Below the pieces are notes generated by a model. That model was given only the letters and a program-made list of their open reading frames with translations, had not been told where the DNA came from and searched no databases. The position numbers and the translations under genes are program-made. A stretch of DNA of 23,365 nucleotides from Candidatus Sigynarchaeota archaeon. Its GTDB lineage: Archaea > Asgardarchaeota > Lokiarchaeia > Sigynarchaeales > Sigynarchaeaceae. This document shows positions 15,001 to 18,226 of the stretch, piece after piece. Each line of letters opens with the position of its first letter. Position 1 is the first letter of the stretch. The stretch lies in the NCBI GenBank assembly GCA_030587525.1, contig JAUQYW010000755.1, forward strand, positions 1 to 23,365, written 5' to 3'.

Positions 15001-16167
15001 GAAATAGAATGCCCAGAAAAATCTGCCGCTGAATTCACGACGCAACTTCCGCGCTCGCGCCTGGTGTCGCCAATGCCGCTCAGCACGAGATATAACTTTT
15101 CCGAACTGTAATGGGATGAATAACGCGCAGAGCAAGAAAAAGATTTGGCCCATGATGGCAAACGTGACCCCGAACTTGCCGGGCTCGAAGTATTTGTTAT
15201 CTCCGATCGTGTTTTCGATGCTCGTCTCGCGTGGAAAGATCGTCCCATTCGTGTTGTCCATGATGACGTTGTCCCTGACCGCATTGCCGAAAGATTCGTC
15301 AAATGAAACACCCCACTGGCCGTTGCACGAGATGTTGTTGTTCGAGAAGGCATTGAGGCGGCTTGCCGTGAGCATGACGCCGCAATCCGTGTTGTCGCAT
15401 GCGATGTTGCCCGTGAACGTGTTGTTGTTCGAGGCAACGAGGGCGATCCCTCTACCGTTGCAAGACGCGTTGTTACGATCGAACGTGTTGTTATCGGCAA
15501 CCTGGCACGTGATACCATCGTTGCTATTTTCAACGAGAGTGTTGCCAGAAACCATGTTATTCGCGGCATTGGATTGCAGGCGAATACCAGCGACGGTCGA
15601 TCGTGAAATGTCGCATTTTACGACCTCGCAGTTCATAGCATTGCTCAAGGTTAGACCCGTGTTGCAATCGGTGATGGTGCAATCATCGACGACCACGTTC
15701 TTGCTCGTTCCAACGCTGATTCCGGTTCCGAAATCCGTGATGTTGCATTTGATGATCCGCACATCGGTGCAGTTGGACATGTAGATGCCGCTTGTTGATT
15801 GCGCGCTACCACCAGCCATATGGCATGACGAGATGATCACGTGCAAACGCGTGTTGGTGATCATAATCCCGTGCCCGCTGGTCGCTATGACCCAGTCCAT
15901 GATCCGCACCGGGTTTTCCGGCGAGCCGTCGCCAGTTCCCAACTTCAACAGCGCGGCATCGCTTGTCAAATTGATCTGTTCGCCGTAGTACATGGAGCTC
16001 GCACGCGCTGCACCGCGGCGATTGCTGCACTCGTTACGCGCGTGAGGTATGTTTAACGATCCGTTAACTCCATTCAAGCATGTTGTAGCACTGGCAATGA
16101 TTATGACCACGCCAAATGTAACCGCGAGCGCGAGAGCTCGACCCGAAACCGCCCCGTTTATTTTCAT
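1..16167 (-). CDS. Giant multidomain surface protein, 3' end beyond window (at least 5,389 aa)
   Basis: Read in triplets on the minus strand from ATG 16167, the frame has no stop down to base 1, so the protein exceeds 5,389 residues (roughly 0.58 MDa) and is incomplete here. An AAGGAG ribosome-binding site lies 9 nt before the ATG. Order of parts: signal peptide (aa 1-33, hydrophobic VTFGVVIIIASA); right-handed beta-helix (about 57-329); TM segment (330-356); Arg/His-rich loop; second TM (446-464); Ig-like and jelly-roll modules, one ending in HVDDV near aa 1131; an array of Ig-like domains (about 1470-2520); FG-GAP-type calcium motifs (about 2607-2836); another jelly-roll ending YIDDI near aa 3197; lamin-tail domain (3405-3562); LamG domain (3648-3862); then about 1,500 residues of beta-rich sequence I cannot assign. 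The role is inferred to be adhesion or cell-surface architecture. No catalytic domain was recognised. The third-position GC preference and domain continuity argue against a sequencing artefact. Confidence 0.93.
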   Translation of the reverse strand, partial: MKINGAVSGRALALAVTFGVVIIIASATTCLNGVNGSLNIPHARNECSNRRGAARASSMYYGEQINLTSDAALLKLGTGDGSPENPVRIMDWVIATSGHGIMITNTRLHVIISSCHMAGGSAQSTSGIYMSNCTDVRIIKCNITDFGTGISVGTSKNVVVDDCTITDCNTGLTLSNAMNCEVVKCDISRSTVAGIRLQSNAANNMVSGNTLVENSNDGITCQVADNNTFDRNNASCNGRGIALVASNNNTFTGNIACDNTDCGVMLTASRLNAFSNNNISCNGQWGVSFDESFGNAVRDNVIMDNTNGTIFPRETSIENTIGDNKYFEPGKFGVTFAIMGQIFFLLCALFIPLQFGKVISRAERHWRHQARARKLRREFSGRFFWAFYFQDRSGEFIREHCWRYHGAGKTGKYRRVVAYEFWHGLQIASKDGGTVMEQRRHLGRHPVVVLFIVAAIAMFTGEIYIQCASNVPEGRELSDLHLSESCGSTSGTSTPVYHLTDTIMINYTCNREGDVIIRVGNVYTATNRSVVGINHEVISFHGDIFSVGETRIAICLITFRPPFFYQYSHLYSESVQLIKEPSELTVELLGYKRIAGDQSGYFDIRINGRLTDMNTPRYGIPGASLRLLLYDEPNKQYAQLANVTTDEGGRFRYTFSKSMLYSNPVMAQAVYEGSAVYEATSGDASRDQADFYSEWHELDPFFRTDADNGEPAYDYIISTSTRLACSWDFAVDNQGWSWTTAEGSPLQSVHSSSINIYEWSDCDTPFSGYLSSERIVYEGNGSTKNELYVDFNSNHVINGNPDRYSSAPDTFNAWLEIIDYLGTTWYTKQLGHGTNIDKKGTNCVFINDLSSVFASPTIFYIRIHLSVNVGTRFTQLFDARDVWGFSVNRVSLEVVYPPCAAKFFMMQGMSAWLAQEKVKSAQGDSLQSGIRTYDRSNPDGYIYSPVNGSASNDGIQNYQFSTSPITSPAGPGAFLHGTWSGWTISEGTNASNLYTYSDVSTASVAWRSKEKDVELSIRSVGHNTEQRWASLSTEFAISDWPGFRIQAVRLTAKSDTAVCNIVPPKRDLLEQAVLIEGQDGFGAPVTSTHNAAMGNIDVDITPRITGAGVYDLVFLIVALDWNGFKSVKWHVDDVRITVTYASVVEHYVDFCTRGGGNSMLNIANPVSSASWSGNITQPAFAAPAKINGTARLFGEQHGRDVDGVGSAILSFSWVDIHGTTQQVMLFESPLQYPDGRAFSIPAPVVPFSDMASWSLSCNMTVPGTSVDGSLDSYHVMITSLEAFVQDGNGTWVPACDLLSNKSILTFTSYTADGVVLQRQLGKQSVLSVLADAGPATSPVPREFSATIITPGLELDMAPSKTTSSFTVKYSPVLESSTLSKAQLGGQSGTVTMYAELRGMKAGAYVPLYEVLIADITITNDTNTSKIETFPCDLSDVLGQSRWYDGSYVENYTISIRVDIIERCSVSDVKIGVNFNDFKWVCADLKPEPQFKNLANNSVIAGPAQSIIVQGQGDGTSCLFALRIDGAVADTYNDTTPGIPEVWEWTLDTREFTDTANATFVAQIIDANGQTGYSSTIHVKIDNTPPEVQILTLASNSILKQPVFVNISFSADVKSAIYQIVPHGQSWSSPFVRMVHVDTTPADGFGFTFDITTVPSGMYDFRVLVTDRANWEACDVVTSIFIELLEPTIISYDARTDGNTIIIAASGGGLATRATLAWTLAMSSNASEIPDVEWHSVKNITAAANDTWIFQVTDAEIGPVDDEIYWRVRFYVSNYSECCYAAATIDTISPAPVLSWSAGSEPGAGGVFRGITALNMSASGTHLGDVEFSTLSWHSGFDNTDTEIRSWTNPVSVLSITVPITAIPPDASGTFILASRDDMGRVGIATLDVIIDNNLPIIAIHLPRPDQHIPYNASVDESVNVSVMFRAAVQDVNIAAFTYAWRHVASTTWTPFAPVISSPAPAYYAFTWSIANASIIASLPCYQVRITAVDIHGATYTSMVSFWIDAFQDNLAPYIVIGQPQASVIFGEKIIFNFTAGDDNNVTDVSIWSGSAAPLADPCNVTNLIATLSPGADGKYYYELASNAISLESAVHRMVIRVLDQSLNAREIAIDVTVALPGINVTDGATYQASGAARVFAPAVYLAETDVDNVSFELSTLVSGSWVLVGNQSTPFTGITSGEYMLRVHYRQNASIAGRLDAWYTGARTIEFTIDNTIPTDLVLRIGSASAPAIANGTVLSNSIKFFPSAYDDAGIAIYAFYLNTTLVCTGEMSPAGISWTVTGFPEGSAVLYFEATDAVGNIARSSSFAVIIDSSPAIIMYQAITGYSPSGNSTYTTGTISISVSVVDDMTPISNIVLSWSRASDGASGVAWQASPGTNSVALSATIALKEQGLLDGQYKLRFVITSGGGILKSTKIWTVILDSVVPACTFEFPSNYSLISGTSATFAVNAADITSGVARVEFHLGSILLNATRIGAGVLDLYLGLYTFKYKFTENYQGDVIAAVTDTAGLSAVIAIHGIVLNYSLVPGMNVSSGSILGSPVSTSGPALPGTTVTLSYHEFTADGIITWVPLGSDTVTAGQNSFQINWDTNSIVASGLQSSWLPIRIDDTWSWSGGGVGNFDGDNVPDVAFVVNWGNSFGVFIYEAVTPHAFSQIAYMQLGPVPYCLAGSIRCDIADVDGDGIDEIVLLHKSGDYWFFTVYGSTLPRLHLDISTTIYALKSPADVREMVCYPGNPGGAYIVADDKIIQVSLNVDPIKAAGPLGAKCAMFMGQKTFAERPVTVELASSLWFATERTFGYFSGNFGQYDCVVKVVDAAPEGFTIKAVKVGNIDGDIYDDVLVAVSSAVDSYILAYAKDGASTWSTSVVKKYPSPVSFSAMDVSLATGSFDSVVVATSTSVSELVQRSTAIQDVTLIPGGSGNFVDTYKGLLDYRKVTSPAQSLPDSSFGAREDLETPSSSYTINDRDSSISFTGDSRQASGRVGSPGTVTTSQGGLVDGYSRLGFDQFGSYQGGQQEYFENYAAGADIQASNSRWTASSQYYGSSFSFTATKRDANSLGAPRGDTRGCLDMLDADNYYATYQFPSCSDNEHKALSIAVQVSENIGVVNIGTNSLILVSINVNDMTISGSDLAGIYSLNRLDSWIILQLEFSASDPGKYRLTVTQLNLAGKAMITQTLPAEYSGYNQAIQDLEFCVTTLNNGQLYIDDILAGWIDVATASRHQVPDSSGYYYAEDDSICTLTDFTDNSLASVGSFNALGYAFTARSTTIDVVRVQPISSMAGATIKLYPVSEGIPVVTPIRSHVITNAEWHAVVAPGTIDFHVDFTGLEIGTTYAITFETSASFQMANHWKSPNAPVSQSSGHLVARSLSSFWSAPVKADTTIGTAAEHPVYGFDLNIHLIPDITKYRVPTENGVVINEVCTGPEGSRYIELANYADEAQDLRGWKITMVDKIGAYIFTFPAFVLQPGSIVVVHEEAGMNTATEVYDPVSKWNKLASSTFFIDLMTGTSIVVDYFRTDVEHDSVWDAVPPTGPWFGKASAGSWCTRIADTDTNTASDWAVKSYGTAGQFNAPFQDGKVMTYQIVSSHQDTTASYERDFAPRNESLIDGDYTSGTNLGSTHTTVIPDARYGPTSMTQVDDACTLSNPVDNLNSYVPAGGWAVHYSLDGNANDAAGYKNGILHGTCSFSSTTKRFGQSMYFDGSSTYIDTEIMRELTNYSMGAWIYPTELHGFSDFSGFPVINTDWSWRGGVGFGVSYQKIHVLLPAAINWAGGGLPRFLQVDVQAIVENEWHFIAVSILRADFNDFTYYHVEVYVDGEPVYRDTKAGHYTPAFHETSTEFKPFQIGVDQANAGRFFKGYMDDVFIMKSSGSSFDDGVSFVRSLYAPKFQPFTPINTFTGIFGTDASFGGGLSAINDDDANYGVIQMGSRFPTRLNFDFDLENRISNLADVQEIKIVVNGYAVGYKMCLVSTTPTYEGVEHLESLRYIAGYYLVPFTVSSWADSSGTLSPAARVQDVGLGTGHGRSLWQSISPDMDQNILADFELPSDLQPEYIFGGFTKGDNILPSGAVEKTSPITDSLVIQSIIDHGLSISFDPWTWMGSVNHCSVIHDIGRWGVDYWSKSANVYFDKINNWYDPHAMDLYDPAVYTPIDTLDDTTPYEDAFVSQCPIQGYYTGENLPQAMIFLDDLYIEVVSKTDTAIPTSSSPNKITYTSSPVSVPVDISIPVGVVNSLDKIDFEVYIKVPTTVIFSAGMRMTSGPYGSYGKVRYGMEAVESFKTLDDLTYYPWEYWTKLTTFTPFYDLTFSGSVVNLQGFDYDSKEWKALYYDHTTFDASVVPGSSDLFCIKFTLTDEVITSERRAFDDLRLGDNQGRLMLKIQMNMDVEWAEQSIDYIDTQFRTTANYRAFNTFDIYQTYILSEIKTFAHSKTTGSVPAFPGASSPSDGQYSEHQVVLDFPASALPFDFDDIQSVDRIWIDFNAMLTVSWFNYMNPMQTTFGYGYSGTPSFTGMEYAFGVEIYDFTTGAWVTILSPKTDTGAYITAALPSGRRTKQISVWRSRSPAFPLDHFVTEAYGLRLRFTAVFDWGSTALYNFDSLKEIGNIENAVKQTNFMVSQLAIDLQYKQNPAPMQITDDEETVTASLTLPATTLLAKIGDLASWSSYASQVHATGTLDLSVDLMLKNVARSDVSALDVDIALLRVDGANRIPVTLVNVVSNSRSETAVNTRYDMAFCQVFTATGTMIHEVTIRAIRTDYYPSRVHVALTTLDGDGHPDFNNILHEIVVNYDDYWLIDDPVAIIPFVASGLAVGSQYGLILYSEQGEGGFQLETTTPSDGDGYVEGYLLTGYWTFDGISTSLQWFSYLENEDLVFEIEMYGPTKHVTINDFPRGSGTLTTLLQIPEDYIYVALGFDPAATITGAEDLARHYEINVLVSNGMWNGYSAGIGILDVVMPTDTRHCQSTATYYVGDNTLVENGVFSREFTITMPADVPHPDPATSLDLATARYLLFETATLVDFWCWGKSDGTGTSIKGSTPASLYAFLLANGGDRSSLLQVYNTKTGSWFDMLCGIDEAYIWDVLQLDPANPASWVGSIQKEPFPFEFLYYDGSSKIAAPVSDFIRDEGNSVKVKINLDYKGYMASHGAVGYAACAVVEDLETTAYFDNIAYGEQEQDIKSRPFSAEFTPEAGYTMSDVAGIEVLCNGQNLMQFTYGKTDIVGGNDGTTWFTATTVAQSFMATCSVLSSISFKAKGYTDTSRFTATVYPEMIVPGLREVTLVDFPDIGAQGIYDESYLVVESSSGERCFIWFDYNGDGIWTAEPYVSKTLDDVIIRVNVAGLHSDEAIAVAFMIACETSLKSSGFILTNNGDGTVSITHDAEGLVPHVKACLSDGTPMPSSSTTTP
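4582..5226 (-). other. LamG/concanavalin-A-like domain (Laminin_G_3 type) within the giant protein
   Basis: Residues about 3648-3862 contain the family landmarks in order: WAVHYSLDGNANDAAGYKNG, FGQSMYFDGSSTYID, NYSMGAWIYP, ENEWHFIAVS, VEVYVDGEPVY and GYMDDVFI. Length (about 215 aa) matches Laminin_G_3. These jelly-roll domains commonly bind glycans or proteins on surfaces. Confidence 0.88.
5482..5955 (-). other. Lamin-tail domain (LTD) within the giant protein
   Basis: Residues about 3405-3562 open with GVVINEVCTGPEGSRYIELAN followed by LRGWKITM, matching the LTD pattern hxINEhhxxxxxxxxxhELxNxxxxxxxLxGWxh. Further on come FTFPAFVLQPGSIVVVHE and a tail ending in YGTAGQFNAP, also typical. LTDs are Ig-fold domains known from eukaryotic lamins and from secreted bacterial and archaeal proteins. 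In prokaryotes they usually sit in extracellular, often nuclease- or adhesin-associated proteins. No nuclease partner is seen here. Confidence 0.85.
7660..8350 (-). other. FG-GAP/VCBS-type calcium-binding propeller segment of the giant protein
   Basis: Three DxDxxxxD-type loops stand out: GNFDGDNVPD (about 8325-8299), ADVDGDGIDE (about 8151-8122) and GNIDGDIYDD (about 7704-7672). Each is followed by a hydrophobic strand (VAFVV, IVLLH, VLVAV). This is the FG-GAP repeat pattern of integrin-alpha-like propellers, in which the loops bind calcium. Only three loops are clear, so the full number of blades is uncertain. Confidence 0.75.
8600..11760 (-). repeat. Array of about eight Ig-like beta-sandwich domains in the giant protein
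   Basis: Domain junctions of the form (V/F)xIDxxxP recur at about 11430 (KIDNTPP), 10818 (TIDTISP), 10500 (IIDNNLP), 10161 (WIDAFQDNLAP), 9843 (AIDVTVALP), 9543 (TIDNTIP), 9246 (IIDSSP) and 8916 (ILDSVVP). Spacings are 300-340 nt, with one of 612 nt (two units), so the module is about 99-113 residues, the usual size of bacterial/archaeal Ig-like (Big/HYR-type) domains. Sequence between junctions is diverged, which points to an old array rather than recent duplication. Confidence 0.8.
14770..15180 (-). other. Two TM segments around a basic loop, with a possible internal start at 14862
   Basis: Directly after the beta-helix the frame encodes a hydrophobic stretch (FAIMGQIFFLLCALFIPL), then about 80 residues rich in Arg, Lys, His and Trp, then MEQRRHLGRH followed by PVVVLFIVAAIAMF. 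With the beta-helix and the giant C-terminal part both outside, the basic loop would lie in the cytoplasm, which fits the positive-inside rule. The second hydrophobic stretch also looks like a signal peptide beginning at ATG 14862, so the locus may be a fusion of two formerly separate genes or may contain an internal translation start. There is no in-frame stop between them. Confidence 0.7.
15181..15999 (-). other. Right-handed parallel beta-helix domain (NosD-like) of the giant protein
   Basis: Residues about 57-329 of the giant protein consist of short coils rich in Asn, Cys, Thr and Ser with recurring patterns such as GIYMSNCTDVRI, GISVGTSKNVVVDDC, GITCQVADNNTF and GIALVASNNNTF, about 22-24 residues apart. 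This is the signature of Beta_helix/NosD families. It ends in NTIGDNKYFEPG, immediately before a TM segment, an arrangement typical of anchored beta-helix proteins. Such folds often bind or process polysaccharides, but no active site can be named here. Confidence 0.85.
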
Positions 16168-16176
16168 AAGAATCTT

Positions 16177-16182
16177 CTCCTT
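16177..16182 (-). promoter_or_regulatory. Shine-Dalgarno site of the giant gene
   Basis: The minus strand reads AAGGAG, then 9 nt, then the ATG at 16167. This site fixes the start. No good TATA element lies within 100 nt upstream. Confidence 0.8.
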
Positions 16183-16544
16183 GTTTCTCCAATCCTGGTT
16201 AACGTGATCGTGAATTTGAAATCATGTTCGAGCATTGATTTGTATCGTGATCTGGAACTGCGACCCTGGCAATGAACACCTAAATTCCTCTCGTTCCCAC
16301 CTTAATACCCGCCTCGCCGGTTTTTGGATAAACATCAAGCAAGGCCGGTTATGAACCTTCGATTCGGAATACTGTGGCTTGGGAGCCCGCCGATCGAGGA
16401 GAGGCGAATTGATAGCTGATCGTGGCCAATAACGAGTCTGTGCAGTGTTTACCGTGGCAAAATGTCCCGGCATTGTTCTCATCCATGACGTCTCGATATC
16501 GTCCTCTTGCACATCGGCATACGCCATTGCGCGTAATTGGTATT

Positions 16545-16570
16545 GGATATAAACCATATAAGGCTTGCGC
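16545..16570 (-). promoter_or_regulatory. Tandem TATA-like elements, possible promoter of the giant gene
   Basis: The minus strand reads GCGCAAGCCTTATATGG followed by TTTATATCC, two archaeal TATA-like boxes. The first, with its preceding CGCAAGCC, closely resembles the plus-strand promoter at 17081-17096. If used, the giant mRNA would have a leader of about 350 nt. This assignment is inference only. Confidence 0.35.
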
Positions 16571-16924
16571 CCTTTGCATCGCTCCGTTGCCAAGACTGTC
16601 GGTTCACGGCATCGGCGAGGTGCCCTTGGGGATGAAAAAATGAGATTCCCGCCCAAGACGGGCATGCTTGGCTTCCCTGGTGATGGCCATCGCGCAGCAC
16701 CGCGGCACGCATTGCACCAATCCGACTCTCCATGGTGCTCGATCGAGGCGCTCGTGTCAATATGGTGCACGCAATATGAATTATCGTAAGTATTCGGCAT
16801 GATTGCAATGTTCCCAGCATTTTTTCTTGCGAGTGGAACTGATGCGGACACGGCATAGAGGCAGCAGTGCACGGCCGCCATCTCGCCCGGTTGCATCCCA
16901 GCAACCCTTAAAAATGACGAGATT

Positions 16925-16940
16925 CGCGATCGGGATCGCG
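16925..16940. repeat. Short perfect inverted repeat, operator-like
   Basis: CGCGATC, a 2-nt GG spacer, then GATCGCG. It lies about 150 bp upstream of the TATA box of the four-TM gene. It may be a protein-binding site or chance. Confidence 0.3.
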
Positions 16941-17080
16941 GATAACCTGGCAGGTAGCTGGAACCGGGACTTCCACGGGGCAAGGCTTATCTTGATTCAT
17001 GTCATGCAAGCAGCGAAAAACGCCGCTTTAAAAGAAAAAAGACGGGATCTTATTGCATCCGGGTGGCCGCCCGGTGCCTT

Positions 17081-17096
17081 CGCAAACCTTTATATG
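17081..17096 (+). promoter_or_regulatory. BRE/TATA promoter of the four-TM membrane protein gene
   Basis: CGCAAACC followed by TTTATATG is a textbook archaeal BRE plus TATA box. Transcription would start about 25 nt downstream, near 17117-17120, giving a leader of about 20 nt to the ATG at 17137. An in-frame TTG at 17053 lies upstream of this box and so is unlikely to be the start. Confidence 0.7.
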
Positions 17097-17136
17097 CCCG
17101 CGCCGGGAGCAACGAATCCAGCACGCGCGGGGACCG

Positions 17137-18210
17137 ATGCAAGCCATGGGATGTCATGTGAACTATCCACTCTTCGTGATCGCAGCCACCTTTTCGGGGG
17201 TTGGCTTGCTTGCCATGTTTGCAATGCCGTACTTGGCAGGTGGCGAGCACGAGCTCTCCGACTTCTTGACCGCGGTCATGGCATCGCCGGTGCTCCTCAC
17301 CATGGCGGTCGCCATCACCGGCGTGTTCGTGGTCACGGCACCCGTCCTCGCTGCCAAGGGGCTCACCTTGCTCGCCCGCTGGAGCCTCCCTCTGGCGGCA
17401 TCGATCTTTTTGCTGGTATTTATTGGCGTGCTCGAACGCTTCGTGATCCTTGACCAAGTGGGACGGATCGGGGTATGGGGTCTGGAAGTATTGTTGATCG
17501 CATGCGCTGTTGGTGCCTTGATATCGAAGATCGTACATGGGACACGGAGCATCACGCAGCGCTCGTCGACGCTATCCCAAAAGAGAGAGATCGACCCTTA
17601 CACGAGTGCTTTGATCGCGTTTTTCAAAGCGTGGGCAAACGCTCGATCTAAATCGGTGAAAGCAGAATCTGCCGAGCGTCCACACCCCACGAATGCACCG
17701 GCACCGATCGCGCTGGATCGAGACACCGGAAAGAGTCACGCGACCATCGGCGGTGACCTTGCCTCCGTGCCTGACCCCGTGCCAACGCTGCTTCAGCAAC
17801 TGAAGGTGCCGTGCGAACTCGTCGGGGAGATCGATCCCGGGCTAGAGCGAAATAGCATCGTCGTGTCCGTGTTTTTCAAGCAGCACCGTGATGCGGAAAG
17901 CGGTGCAAGGCAGCTCGTCGCCGGCATCATCCCGGCCCTCGCCACGCTTGACCGGAATAAATTGGTCGAGCTAGCCAAGGCGAAAACGAGCTCTCTTCGA
18001 ACCCCGGGATCGAACAGAGCAACACCCCTCGCGACCGTGCGCGTCTACGCCGCCGCAGAAGTCTTCAACCACGATCTCGTCATCTTCCCCGCGGGCATCG
18101 AGTCAACGAATTGGCTCGTCGTCCAGCGGCGAGACTTGCAATCGGCGACCATCGAGGTCGCCCGCATCGCCATCGGCGGCCCATCGACGCGTTCCCGCAT
18201 TGGAAAGTAG
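17137..18210 (+). CDS. Unrecognised membrane protein, four N-terminal TM segments and a soluble C-terminal domain
   Basis: I do not recognise the family. From ATG 17137 the product is 357 aa (an ATG 9 nt later is also possible). Hydrophobic segments lie at about 10-30, 46-73, 83-103 and 112-133. A polar, Pro/Ala/Ser-rich linker (about 135-215) with many basic residues follows, so the C-terminus is probably cytoplasmic. The last about 140 residues form a soluble alpha/beta-looking domain (VPTLLQQLKVP, NSIVVSVFF, HDLVIFPAG, WLVVQRRDL). No catalytic motif is evident. The start is chosen because the TATA box at about 17089-17096 excludes the upstream in-frame TTG at 17053. The gene converges on the propeller/TSP3 gene with only 16 bp between stop codons and shares its GC-rich codon use. 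A role with the neighbouring surface proteins, such as export or anchoring, is speculation. Confidence 0.78.
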   Translation: MQAMGCHVNYPLFVIAATFSGVGLLAMFAMPYLAGGEHELSDFLTAVMASPVLLTMAVAITGVFVVTAPVLAAKGLTLLARWSLPLAASIFLLVFIGVLERFVILDQVGRIGVWGLEVLLIACAVGALISKIVHGTRSITQRSSTLSQKREIDPYTSALIAFFKAWANARSKSVKAESAERPHPTNAPAPIALDRDTGKSHATIGGDLASVPDPVPTLLQQLKVPCELVGEIDPGLERNSIVVSVFFKQHRDAESGARQLVAGIIPALATLDRNKLVELAKAKTSSLRTPGSNRATPLATVRVYAAAEVFNHDLVIFPAGIESTNWLVVQRRDLQSATIEVARIAIGGPSTRSRIGK

Positions 18211-18226
18211 ATGTTTCCCGGTCTCG

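Larger units (their letters stand above)
16168..17136. other. Intergenic region without a convincing gene
   Basis: About 970 bp separate the giant gene from the four-TM gene. Open frames on both strands exist, the longest being minus 16983-16222, but their products are rich in Arg, Pro, Cys and Trp, have no good ribosome-binding site and match no family I know. I see no tRNA or rRNA. The region holds TATA-like elements facing outward (minus about 16545-16570, plus 17081-17096) and one short perfect inverted repeat at 16925-16940. Confidence 0.55.

Noticed and set aside
14670..15569. Alternative minus-strand frame of 299 codons
   Set aside because: Most of it is a Ser/Thr/Arg-rich shadow of the beta-helix. 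Only about 14860-15110 looks protein-like, and that ambiguity is reported as a finding.
16222..16983. Minus-strand open frame of 253 codons in the intergenic region
   Set aside because: There is no ribosome-binding site or domain, composition is rich in Arg, Pro and Cys, and it contains the TATA-like elements.
17053..17136. Upstream TTG start for the four-TM protein
   Set aside because: It lies before the TATA box, and the extra residues are Pro/Arg-rich and unlike a membrane-protein N-terminus.
16803..17453. Plus-strand open frame of 216 codons
   Set aside because: It overlaps the four-TM gene in another frame, has low-complexity Arg/His-rich sequence, and contains the TATA box.
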